53,240 nucleotides of DNA from DATEOR01 sp035698665 (GTDB lineage: Bacteria; Actinomycetota; Thermoleophilia; Gaiellales; Gaiellaceae). This document shows, one piece after another, positions 8,695-15,297 of this stretch. Below the pieces are notes generated by a model. That model saw nothing but the letters and a program-made list of their open reading frames with translations, was not told where the DNA came from and searched no databases. How positions within the stretch are numbered: position 1 is the first letter of the stretch; each line of letters opens with the position of its first letter. The stretch covers positions 1-53,240 of the forward strand of contig DASSBN010000045.1 in the NCBI GenBank assembly GCA_035698665.1, read 5' to 3'. Both the position numbers and the translations under genes were made by a program.

Positions 8695-8700
8695 TAGACT
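8695..8700 (+). promoter_or_regulatory. -10 box TAGACT, leaderless metallo-hydrolase operon
   Basis: TAGACT lies 9 nt before the ATG at 8710. It is paired with the minus-strand TAGACT at 8674-8679 in a divergent arrangement. Confidence 0.6.
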
Positions 8701-8709
8701 CAGCGCCCG

Positions 8710-9345
8710 ATGGCTCTCGACGTCACACGGCTGGAGCTCAGCCCGTTCGGCATGAATTGCTACGTCGCGAGGCGCCCGGGCGGCGATGAAGCTGTCGTCG
8801 TCGATCCGGGGTGGCCGGGCGAGACGGCGCGTATCGAGGAGGGGCTTGCCGGGGGGCGCTGCGCCGCGATCCTCATCACCCATGCCGACATCGACCACAT
8901 CGGCGGCGTTGCCGAGCTCCAGCGCGAGACCGGCGCGCCCGTCTACATGGCGCAGGTCGACAGCGAGCGCGCGCAACGCATCAACGAGCTCTACCCCGAC
9001 GCGGGCGTGACCTTCGAGGAGTTCACGCCCGACGTCCTCCTGCGGGGCGACGAGCGGCTCGACCTGGCCGGGATCGAGTTCGAGACGCTCGAGGTGCCGG
9101 GCCATCTCCCGGGTCATCTCGCCTTCTACTCCGACGGCGCGCTCTTCTCCGGAGACGTTCTCTTCGCGGGCTCGGTCGGCCGGACGGACCGCCCGGACGG
9201 CGACTGGGCGACGCTGCTCGACTCCATCCGTCTGCTGCTCGATCGGTTCCCGGCGGAGACCGTCGTCTATTCCGGACATGGCCCGGAGACGACACTCGGG
9301 GACGAGCTGGCACGCAACCCCTTCCTCGCAGAGCTCCGCGCGTGA
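8710..9345 (+). CDS. Metallo-beta-lactamase-fold hydrolase (glyoxalase II-like)
   Basis: 211 residues. Metal-binding motif THADIDHIGG near residue 58 fits the HxHxDH-type signature with Asp in place of the second His (HADIDH). Further ligands are PGHLPGH near 134, SGDVLF near 149, and the C-terminal GHGPETT. Short MBL proteins of this type hydrolyse thioesters or related small molecules, and a gene for one often precedes hisS in actinobacteria and Firmicutes. The exact substrate is unknown. The TGA stop overlaps the GTG start of hisS. Confidence 0.87.
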   Translation: MALDVTRLELSPFGMNCYVARRPGGDEAVVVDPGWPGETARIEEGLAGGRCAAILITHADIDHIGGVAELQRETGAPVYMAQVDSERAQRINELYPDAGVTFEEFTPDVLLRGDERLDLAGIEFETLEVPGHLPGHLAFYSDGALFSGDVLFAGSVGRTDRPDGDWATLLDSIRLLLDRFPAETVVYSGHGPETTLGDELARNPFLAELRA

Positions 9346-10535
9346 AGTACGAAGCTCCGCGCGGCACCCACGACATCCTTCCCTCCGAGCAGCCGCGCTG
9401 GCGCCACGTGCTCGACGAGTTCGAACGGCTGTGCGACCTCTACGGCTACCGGCGCATCGACACGCCCGTCTTCGAGGACACCGAGCTCTTCGCGCGCACG
9501 TCGGGCCAGGGCTCGGACGTGGTCACGAAGGAGATGTACACGTTCGAGGATCGCGGTGACCGCTCGTTGACCCTCCGCGCCGAGGCGACCGCCCCGATCG
9601 TGCGCGCGTACCTCGAGCACGGGCTGCACCGGGAGCCGCAGCCGCAGAAGCTCTACACGTACGAGACGATCTACCGCTACGGGCGCCCGCAGAAGGGCCG
9701 CTATCGCGAGCACTGGCAGCTCGACGTCGAGGCGATCGGCTCCGAGGATCCCGCGCTCGATGCGGAGGTGATTCAGCTCTACGACACGCTCCTGCAGCGC
9801 CTGGGCGTCACGCAGTACCGGCTGGAGCTGAACTCGATCGGGGACGCCGAGTGCCGCCCGGCCTACCTCGACCGGCTGCGGCCGTGGCTCGAGGAGCACG
9901 TCGACGAGCTCGACGAGGCGACGAGGGAGCAGGCGGCGCGCAACCCGCTCCGCGCGCTCGACAACATCGCCGCGAAGCCGCCGGCGGTGCAGGAGACCCT
10001 GCTTCAGGCGCCGACGATCGGCGATTCTCTCTGCGAGGCGTGCCGCGAGCACTTCGCCGAGGTGCGCCGCTACCTCGACGCCACCGGCGTTCGCTACGAG
10101 CTCGTGCCCACGCTCGTCCGCGGGCTCGACTACTACACACGCACGACCTGGGAGTTCGTCGGGCCCGAGGGCGGATCGCAGAGCACGCTCTCCGGCGGCG
10201 GCCGCTACGACGGGCTCGCCGAGGCGCTGGGCGGACCGCCGACGCCGGGCGTCGGGTTCGGCGCGGGCATCGAGCGGCTCCTCCTTGCGCTCGAAGAGGC
10301 CGGCGTCGAGCCGAGGGCGGAGCAAGGCGTGGACGTCTTCTTCATCTGCGAGGACGGAGCGGACCGAGCTGCGGTCCTCGCCAAGGTCGCCGAGCTCCGC
10401 GCTTCAGGGGTCCGCGCGGAGGCCGACTACGCGGGCCGCTCCGTCAAGGGCCAGCGCACGCAGGCGGGCCGGCTCGGCGCCAAGCAGGTGGTCGTCGTCG
10501 GCCCGGACACGGATCTCTCCGAGGTGACCGCGTGA
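9342..10535 (+). CDS. hisS: Histidyl-tRNA synthetase
   Basis: 397 residues, class II aminoacyl-tRNA synthetase that charges tRNA-His. The N-terminal KYEAPRGTHDILP is typical. Motif 2 lies in YTYETIYRYGRPQKGRYREHWQ, the histidine-specific motif in LVRGLDYYTRTTWEF, and motif 3 in PGVGFGAGIERLL. The C-terminal anticodon-binding domain follows from about residue 325. It is somewhat shorter than the common 420 residues and ends soon after the last beta strand (VVVVGPDTDLSEV). GTG start in a GTGA overlap with the metallo-hydrolase; its own stop overlaps the GTG of aspS. Confidence 0.96.
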   Translation: MKYEAPRGTHDILPSEQPRWRHVLDEFERLCDLYGYRRIDTPVFEDTELFARTSGQGSDVVTKEMYTFEDRGDRSLTLRAEATAPIVRAYLEHGLHREPQPQKLYTYETIYRYGRPQKGRYREHWQLDVEAIGSEDPALDAEVIQLYDTLLQRLGVTQYRLELNSIGDAECRPAYLDRLRPWLEEHVDELDEATREQAARNPLRALDNIAAKPPAVQETLLQAPTIGDSLCEACREHFAEVRRYLDATGVRYELVPTLVRGLDYYTRTTWEFVGPEGGSQSTLSGGGRYDGLAEALGGPPTPGVGFGAGIERLLLALEEAGVEPRAEQGVDVFFICEDGADRAAVLAKVAELRASGVRAEADYAGRSVKGQRTQAGRLGAKQVVVVGPDTDLSEVTA

Positions 10536-12295
10536 ACTGGCGCGACCTCATGTGCGGCGAGGTGCGGCCCGAGCACGTGGGCCGGCGGCTCACGCTCGCC
10601 GGGTGGGTGGATTCGCGCCGTGACCACGGCGGCCTCGTCTTCGTCGACCTCCGGGACCGCACAGGCATCTGCCAGCTCGTCCTCAACCCCGAGCGCGCAC
10701 CGGAAGCAGCCGGGAAGGCGCACGCGATCCGCAACGAGTTCGTCCTGCGCGCGGAGGGAGAGGTCGTCCGCCGCGCGCCCGAGGCGGTCAACCCGAACAT
10801 CCCGACCGGCGAGGTCGAGCTCCAGGTCGACACGCTCGAGGTGGTCTCCACCTCGACGCCGCTTCCCTTCCAGCTCGACGAGGAGGGAGTCGACGAGACA
10901 CTGCGGCTCCGCTACCGCTGGCTCGACCTGCGCCGGCCGAAGATGCAGCGGAACGTCGGCCTCCGCAGCACGATGGTCTCCGCGATCCGGCGGACGATGG
11001 AGGAAGGAGGGTTCCTCGAGATCGAGACGCCGATCCTCTTCAAGCCGACGCCCGAGGGTGCGCGCGACTTCATCGTCCCGAGCCGACTGCAGCCGGGCCG
11101 CTTCTTCGCGCTGCCGCAGTCTCCGCAGATCCTCAAGCAGCTCCTCGTGATCGCGGGGTTCGACCGCTACTTCCAGATCGCACGCTGCTTCCGCGACGAG
11201 GACCTGCGCGCCGACCGGGTGCAGGAGATCACGCAGCTGGATGTCGAGATGGCCTTCCCGGACCAGGAGTTCCTCTTCGCCCTGATGGAGACGATGATCC
11301 AGACCGTCTGGCGCGACTGCCTCGGCGTCGAGCTCGAGGCGCCGTTCCCGCGCCTGACCTGGGCCGAGGCGGACGCGCGCTACGGCTCCGACAAGCCCGA
11401 CCTCCGTTTCGGGCTCGAGCTCGAGGACGCGACCGAGATCACGCGCTCCTCGCAGTTCGGTGTTTTCGCGGGTGCGCCGTGCGTCCGCTTCATCCGCGTG
11501 CCGCAGGCGTTCTCGCGCGCGGAGCTCGAGCGGCTCGAGGAGGTCGCGAAGGAGTGGGGCGCGAAGGGGCTCGCGTATCTCGTCTGGGACGAGGAAGGCG
11601 AGGTGCGCTCGCCGATCGCGAAGTTCCTCTCGGAGGAGGAGCTCGCGCAGTTCCGCTGCGATCCCGGTTACAGCGTTCTCTTCGCCGCCGACGAGCCGAA
11701 GATGGTCTCGCGCGTCCTCGGCGCGCTCCGGCTCCATCTCGGCCGCGAGCTCGCCCTCGTCGACGACGAAGCCTGGAAGTGGGCGTGGATCACGGACTTC
11801 CCCATGTTCGAGTGGTCCGAGGAGGACGAGCGCTGGGCGGCGGTGCATCACCCGTTCACGCGTCCGGCGCCCGGGTTCGAGGAGACGTTCGACCAGGATC
11901 CGGCGTCCGCGCTGGCCCACGCCTACGACCTCGTCGGCAACGGCCAGGAGCTGGGTGGCGGCTCGTTCAGGATCCACGAGGCCTCGATCCAGGCGCGCGT
12001 CTTCTCGCTCCTCGAGCTCTCGCCGGAGGAGCAGCGGACGAAGTTCGGCTTCCTCCTCGATGCACTGGCCATGGGCGCGCCGCCGCACGGCGGGATCGCA
12101 TTCGGGATCGACCGGATGATGATGGTGCTCGCCAAGGAGCCGAACCTGCGCGACGTGATCGCCTTCCCGAAGAACCAGGCCGGGGTCGATCCGATGAGCG
12201 GCGCGCCCTCGGACGTCGAGGAGGAACAGCTGCGGGAGCTCGGAATTCAGCTGCGGCCCGAAGCCCGTCAAGAAAGCGGCCCCACCGGCCGATGA
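10532..12295 (+). CDS. aspS: Aspartyl-tRNA synthetase (His32 type, probably non-discriminating)
   Basis: 587 residues, bacterial-type class IIb synthetase with an N-terminal OB anticodon domain (1-110), catalytic core and the bacterial GAD insertion (about 285-415). Motif 2 is FRDEDLRADRVQEITQLD and motif 3 is GIAFGIDRMMM. In the anticodon domain GWVDSRRDHGG carries His32 where discriminating enzymes such as E. coli have Leu. In Pseudomonas this His is a determinant of tRNA-Asn recognition, so the enzyme may also make Asp-tRNA-Asn for GatCAB. GTG start overlaps the hisS stop; last gene of the operon. Confidence 0.95.
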   Translation: MNWRDLMCGEVRPEHVGRRLTLAGWVDSRRDHGGLVFVDLRDRTGICQLVLNPERAPEAAGKAHAIRNEFVLRAEGEVVRRAPEAVNPNIPTGEVELQVDTLEVVSTSTPLPFQLDEEGVDETLRLRYRWLDLRRPKMQRNVGLRSTMVSAIRRTMEEGGFLEIETPILFKPTPEGARDFIVPSRLQPGRFFALPQSPQILKQLLVIAGFDRYFQIARCFRDEDLRADRVQEITQLDVEMAFPDQEFLFALMETMIQTVWRDCLGVELEAPFPRLTWAEADARYGSDKPDLRFGLELEDATEITRSSQFGVFAGAPCVRFIRVPQAFSRAELERLEEVAKEWGAKGLAYLVWDEEGEVRSPIAKFLSEEELAQFRCDPGYSVLFAADEPKMVSRVLGALRLHLGRELALVDDEAWKWAWITDFPMFEWSEEDERWAAVHHPFTRPAPGFEETFDQDPASALAHAYDLVGNGQELGGGSFRIHEASIQARVFSLLELSPEEQRTKFGFLLDALAMGAPPHGGIAFGIDRMMMVLAKEPNLRDVIAFPKNQAGVDPMSGAPSDVEEEQLRELGIQLRPEARQESGPTGR

Positions 12296-12318
12296 GCTAG
12301 TCATACTTTCTGGCGAGA

Positions 12319-12333
12319 CCCGTGGTGCACGGG
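12319..12333 (+). other. Leader hairpin before the coiled-coil gene
   Basis: CCCGTG and CACGGG form a perfect 6-bp stem with a 3-nt loop, just upstream of a purine-rich Shine-Dalgarno region (GGAG/GGAGG at about 12334-12344). A CATACT box at 12302-12307 could be the -10 element, giving a leader of about 40 nt. Confidence 0.35.
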
Positions 12334-12353
12334 GGAGTGGAGGCGTAGAGCAG

Positions 12354-13250
12354 ATGTCGAGTCAAGATCCAGGTCGCGCGGGAGGCCCTGCCCTCACGCC
12401 GCTGCCGAGGCTGGAGGACCTGCCACGCGCGGGCGAGGGCTACGACCGGGACAAGGTCGGCGAGGCCTTCGATTCCTTCCGCCGGCACGTGACTGCGCTG
12501 CAGGCGCAGCTGCGTGTCTTCCAGGCCGCTCCTCGGAGCGCGATCACCGAGCCGTCCGGACATGCCGTCCGCATGGACGCGCTGCACCTCATCCGCTCGG
12601 CGGCCGAATTCGCCGACACGATCGAGCGCGACGCGCAGGAGGCGGCCGCCAAGCAGGTCGGCAAGGCAGAGGTGGAGATCCGCGAGTCGCAGATGGAGCT
12701 CCAGCAGCGCGAGGCCGAGATCGCGCGCATCCGCCAGGAGACCGAGCGCCAGCGGGGCGAGATCCTGAACGCCGCGCGAAACGAAGCGCGCGAGATCCTG
12801 ACGAAGGCGAACCGGGATTCCAGCTCCGAGCTCCACGACGCCGAGACGCGCGGCAACCGACTCCTCGAGCAATCACGCCACCAGGCGACCGAGCTGACGA
12901 ACGCGGCCCGTGCCGAGGTCGAGCAGACGCTCGAATGGGCCCGCGCGCAGGCCGACGTCATCGTCCAGCGCGCGCGCATGGGCGCCGAGCAGCTGCTCTC
13001 CGCGGCGGGTCACGGCGAGGCGGCGATCCAGGAAGCGGTGAACGCGATCGTGCGTGCCGCCGAGTCCTCCGTGCCGAAGCCGAGCGGGGTCACCGCGGCT
13101 GCGCCCGTCGAGGTGCCGGAGCCCAGCGAGCCCGAGCCCGAAGAGGCCGCCGAGGAGGACACCGAGGCGCCGTTGTCTCCGGGGAGCCCCTCCGCCGCAG
13201 CCGAAGCCGCGGACGAAGAGCGGCCGGACTCGAACCCGCCGAGCACGTAG
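12354..13250 (+). CDS. DivIVA-like coiled-coil protein
   Basis: 298 residues. A short N-terminal segment is followed by a long heptad-rich coiled coil (about 80-235, very rich in Ala, Glu, Arg, Gln). The Pro/Glu/Ala-rich disordered tail spans 245-298. This is the layout of DivIVA/Wag31-type scaffolds and of FilP-like proteins, but the diagnostic DivIVA N-terminal motif is not clear, so the family call is tentative. Unlike most first genes here, it has a leader with a Shine-Dalgarno sequence and a hairpin. It begins a row of likely envelope genes (membrane protein, RlpA-like protein, signal peptidase). Confidence 0.65.
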   Translation: MSSQDPGRAGGPALTPLPRLEDLPRAGEGYDRDKVGEAFDSFRRHVTALQAQLRVFQAAPRSAITEPSGHAVRMDALHLIRSAAEFADTIERDAQEAAAKQVGKAEVEIRESQMELQQREAEIARIRQETERQRGEILNAARNEAREILTKANRDSSSELHDAETRGNRLLEQSRHQATELTNAARAEVEQTLEWARAQADVIVQRARMGAEQLLSAAGHGEAAIQEAVNAIVRAAESSVPKPSGVTAAAPVEVPEPSEPEPEEAAEEDTEAPLSPGSPSAAAEAADEERPDSNPPST

Positions 13251-13268
13251 GCTTTTCGGCACCGAAGC

Positions 13269-14060
13269 GTGCCGCCAGTCGTCTCGTCTCTGCGCCTCTT
13301 GGCGCTCATGATCTTCATCGCGCTCGTCGCGGTGGCGGTCTGGCTTGCCGACCTGCGCCTGGCGGTCGCGCTGCCTCTCGTCGCCCTGGCCTGGCTGATC
13401 GCCGCGACGATCGAATATCTCGCCTGGCGCTCGGCCCACGCTCCCGTCGCCGTTGTCGAGACGGGCGCGTCGGCGCCCGCTCCGCCCCCTGTCGTTCCGT
13501 CCGAGCCTGAACCTGAGCCCGAGCCGGTCGTGGAGGCCCCGCCGGTCGAGCAGACCATCGTGCAGCCGGCCCCGCCCGAGCCCGAACCGGAAGCCGTCGT
13601 CGAGCCCGAGCCACCGGCACCCGAGCCCGAGCCTCCTGCGCCCGAGCCCGAGCGCGAACCCGAGCCGCCGCCGATCGCCGCCGTCGCTCCGCCTCCTTCG
13701 CGTCAGCTCGAGCCCGAGCCCGAGGAACAGCAGTCGCGCTGGGCGCGGCGCAAGCGACTGCGCGCCGTTCCGACGCCTGCCCCCGAGCCGCTCCCCGTTG
13801 CCCCCGAGCCGCAGCCGGAGGACACTCGGGTCGTCTCCCTGCCCCAGCGGAGCTATGCGCCGCGCCAGTGGAACATCTGGGATCTCGAGCGGCTCGCCCG
13901 CGCCGAGGCGCAGGAGCATCCCGAGCGCCGCGACGAGTGGGCGTTTCTCTTCGTGCACCTCCGCCAGTTCGCGAGCGCGGACGGCGTGCTTCCGACCGAG
14001 TTCGACTCGCTCGTCCGGGAGTCGTTCGGCGGCTTGCTCGAGCGCCAGCCGAGCCGATGA
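13269..14060 (+). CDS. Pro/Glu-rich two-helix membrane protein
   Basis: 263 residues, GTG start. Two predicted membrane helices at about 8-26 and 29-49 are followed by a long proline/glutamate repeat region (about 75-190) built from PEP and PEPEP units. A conserved-looking globular C-terminus (RQWNIWDLERLARAEAQEHP onward, about 205-263) is mostly helical. I do not recognise the family. TAGGCT at 13248-13253 includes the upstream stop codon but is 15 nt from the GTG. The stop overlaps the ATG of the next gene (ATGA), so the two are coupled. Confidence 0.7.
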   Translation: MPPVVSSLRLLALMIFIALVAVAVWLADLRLAVALPLVALAWLIAATIEYLAWRSAHAPVAVVETGASAPAPPPVVPSEPEPEPEPVVEAPPVEQTIVQPAPPEPEPEAVVEPEPPAPEPEPPAPEPEREPEPPPIAAVAPPPSRQLEPEPEEQQSRWARRKRLRAVPTPAPEPLPVAPEPQPEDTRVVSLPQRSYAPRQWNIWDLERLARAEAQEHPERRDEWAFLFVHLRQFASADGVLPTEFDSLVRESFGGLLERQPSR

Positions 14061-14452
14061 CCCCGGCCGCCGTCCAGCGCCAGGCCGCGCTGGCGGGGGC
14101 GGCGCTCCTGGCCATCCTCCTCGTCGTCGTGCTCGACCGGCCGGGCGACGAGCCCTCCACGGCCGCGGCACCGCCTGTTGCCGAGCCCGGGTGGGAGAAT
14201 GCAATCGTCTCGGTGTCGCCTCAGGAAAGCGGGGCCTGCTCGGAGGTCGACCAGGACGCGCCGGGAGTCGTTCACCCGGTGCTTCCCTGTGGGGTCAAAC
14301 TCGTCGTCGCCGCACACGGCGAGGAGATCCGGACGGAAGTCGTCGGAACGGGGCCCGTCCCCACGGGGACGACCTTCGCGCTGACACCTTCCCTCGCGGA
14401 CCAACTCGGGGTCGGGGACGGCGATCGGATCCGCTGGCGGTTCGCCGGCTAG
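14057..14452 (+). CDS. Membrane-anchored RlpA-like (double-psi barrel) protein
   Basis: 131 residues. One N-terminal helix (about 10-27) would act as a signal anchor. The rest resembles the RlpA double-psi beta-barrel: VLPCGVKLVV, a central VVGTGPVPTGTTFALTP and the closing GVGDGDRIRWRFAG. RlpA proteins bind or cleave denuded peptidoglycan at septa. The catalytic residues of true RlpA transglycosylases are not evident, so a binding or structural role is just as likely. ATGA overlap with the preceding membrane protein; its TAG stop shares CTAG with the stop of the convergent lepB. Confidence 0.6.
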   Translation: MTPAAVQRQAALAGAALLAILLVVVLDRPGDEPSTAAAPPVAEPGWENAIVSVSPQESGACSEVDQDAPGVVHPVLPCGVKLVVAAHGEEIRTEVVGTGPVPTGTTFALTPSLADQLGVGDGDRIRWRFAG

Positions 14453-15051
14453 GGACTGCCCAGCCGGCCGGGCGGCCAGTAGGTGAGGAAGACGGGGCCG
14501 ATGAGATCCTCGCGCGCCACCGTGCCCCATTCGCGCGAGTCGCAGGAGCGCCGGCGGTTGTCTCCCATCATGAAGTAGTGATCGGGCGGGATTTGCGGCC
14601 ACGTCTGCGTCCGGTGGTCTCGACGTGGAACGGCGACATAGGGCTCGTCGAGCGGACGGCCGTCGATGGAGACGACGCCGTTTCGCTCCGAGACGACCTC
14701 GCCCGGCATGCCGACGATGCGCTTGACAAAGGTGCCGCTCTCGCCGCAGGCCGCCAACGTCTTGGCAGGCGCGTCGAAGACGACGATCTCGCCTCGCTTC
14801 GGATCGCGAAAGCGGTAGATGAACCGGTTGGCCACGACCCGGTCGGAGTGGCCCGCCAGGCAGCCGTCCGCGGGGCGCGCGCAGTGGAGCGTCGGCTCCA
14901 TCGAGGCGCTCGGGACCCGGTAGGGGTTGGCGACCTCGACCTTCACCGCGAGGACGACCAGGACCGCGACTGCGATGGAGACGATCCAGTCGAGAATGCT
15001 TCGCCACGGCTCGGGCACGCGATTGGTGAGACGGTCGAGCGGATTGCGCAC
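14449..15051 (-). CDS. lepB: Signal peptidase I
   Basis: 200 residues. Removes signal peptides from Sec/Tat-exported proteins at the outer face of the membrane. One N-terminal membrane helix (about 18-36) precedes box B, PSASMEPT, with catalytic Ser50. The general base Lys110 lies in FVKRIVGMPGE, and box E is MGDNRRRSCDSREWG. The pair C57 and C64 between boxes B and C is common in actinobacterial enzymes. GTG start at 15051, 9 nt from a minus-strand TACTGT box with no Shine-Dalgarno sequence. Convergent with the RlpA-like gene, overlapping by CTAG. Confidence 0.95.
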   Translation of the reverse strand: MRNPLDRLTNRVPEPWRSILDWIVSIAVAVLVVLAVKVEVANPYRVPSASMEPTLHCARPADGCLAGHSDRVVANRFIYRFRDPKRGEIVVFDAPAKTLAACGESGTFVKRIVGMPGEVVSERNGVVSIDGRPLDEPYVAVPRRDHRTQTWPQIPPDHYFMMGDNRRRSCDSREWGTVAREDLIGPVFLTYWPPGRLGSP

Positions 15052-15060
15052 GGTGCACAG

Positions 15061-15066
15061 ACAGTA
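15061..15066 (-). promoter_or_regulatory. -10 box TACTGT, leaderless lepB
   Basis: Minus-strand TACTGT ends 9 nt before the lepB GTG start; no Shine-Dalgarno sequence lies between. Confidence 0.5.
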
Positions 15067-15115
15067 GCGGGCGGCCGCGAGCCCTCGGCCGTGGATCGCG
15101 GGGTGAGCGAGCCGC

Positions 15116-15121
15116 TACAGT
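15116..15121 (+). promoter_or_regulatory. -10 box TACAGT for candidate 6S RNA
   Basis: TACAGT is placed so that transcription would begin around 15128-15130, exactly where the long closing stem of the structured RNA starts. Confidence 0.5.
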
Positions 15122-15127
15122 GGAGGG

Positions 15128-15290
15128 GCGTGCTCGACCCCGTACGTGGCTCCGTGCGCCATGTAGAACCAACACCACGTGAGAGGGAGCCCGCGTCCGG
15201 AAACGCGCGTTGCGCAAGGCCGGCAGGGCACCCACCTGGTTCGCCAGGTTCCTCACGCACGGAGCATCATCGGCGGGGTGGAGCACCGTC
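15128..15290 (+). ncRNA. ssrS: Candidate 6S RNA
   Basis: A non-coding stretch that folds like 6S RNA, the promoter-mimicking inhibitor of housekeeping RNA polymerase. Outer closing stem: GTGCTC (15130-15135) with GAGCAC (15281-15286) and CCCCG (15138-15142) with CGGGG (15274-15278), split by a 2x2 internal loop. Inner closing stem: GCTCCGTGCG (15149-15158) with CGCACGGAGC (15256-15265), ten perfect pairs. A large central bubble then opens. Its 3' side holds a small hairpin, ACCTGG-TTCG-CCAGGT (15234-15249), as in many 6S RNAs. The apical arm (about 15179-15233) is GC-rich. A -10 box and a T-run flank it. The alternative is a structured leader of mnmA. Confidence 0.62.
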
Positions 15291-15294
15291 TTTT
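15277..15294 (+). terminator. Hairpin plus T-run at end of 6S candidate
   Basis: GGTG-GAG-CACC (15277-15287) is followed by GTCTTTT. It uses bases that also form the outer stem of the RNA, and ends 3 bases before the mnmA ATG. Confidence 0.4.
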
Positions 15295-15297
15295 CTC

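Noticed and set aside
13500..13720. Repeated CCCGAGCC-type units, possible tandem-repeat or CRISPR-like array
   Set aside because: They are in frame and encode the Pro/Glu repeat of the membrane protein. There are no spacers of constant length and no cas genes.
13453..15297. Plus-strand frame continuous with mnmA for about 600 codons upstream
   Set aside because: The translation is low-complexity Ser/Arg/Pro and runs through three real genes and the 6S candidate. MnmA homology begins only after 15298.
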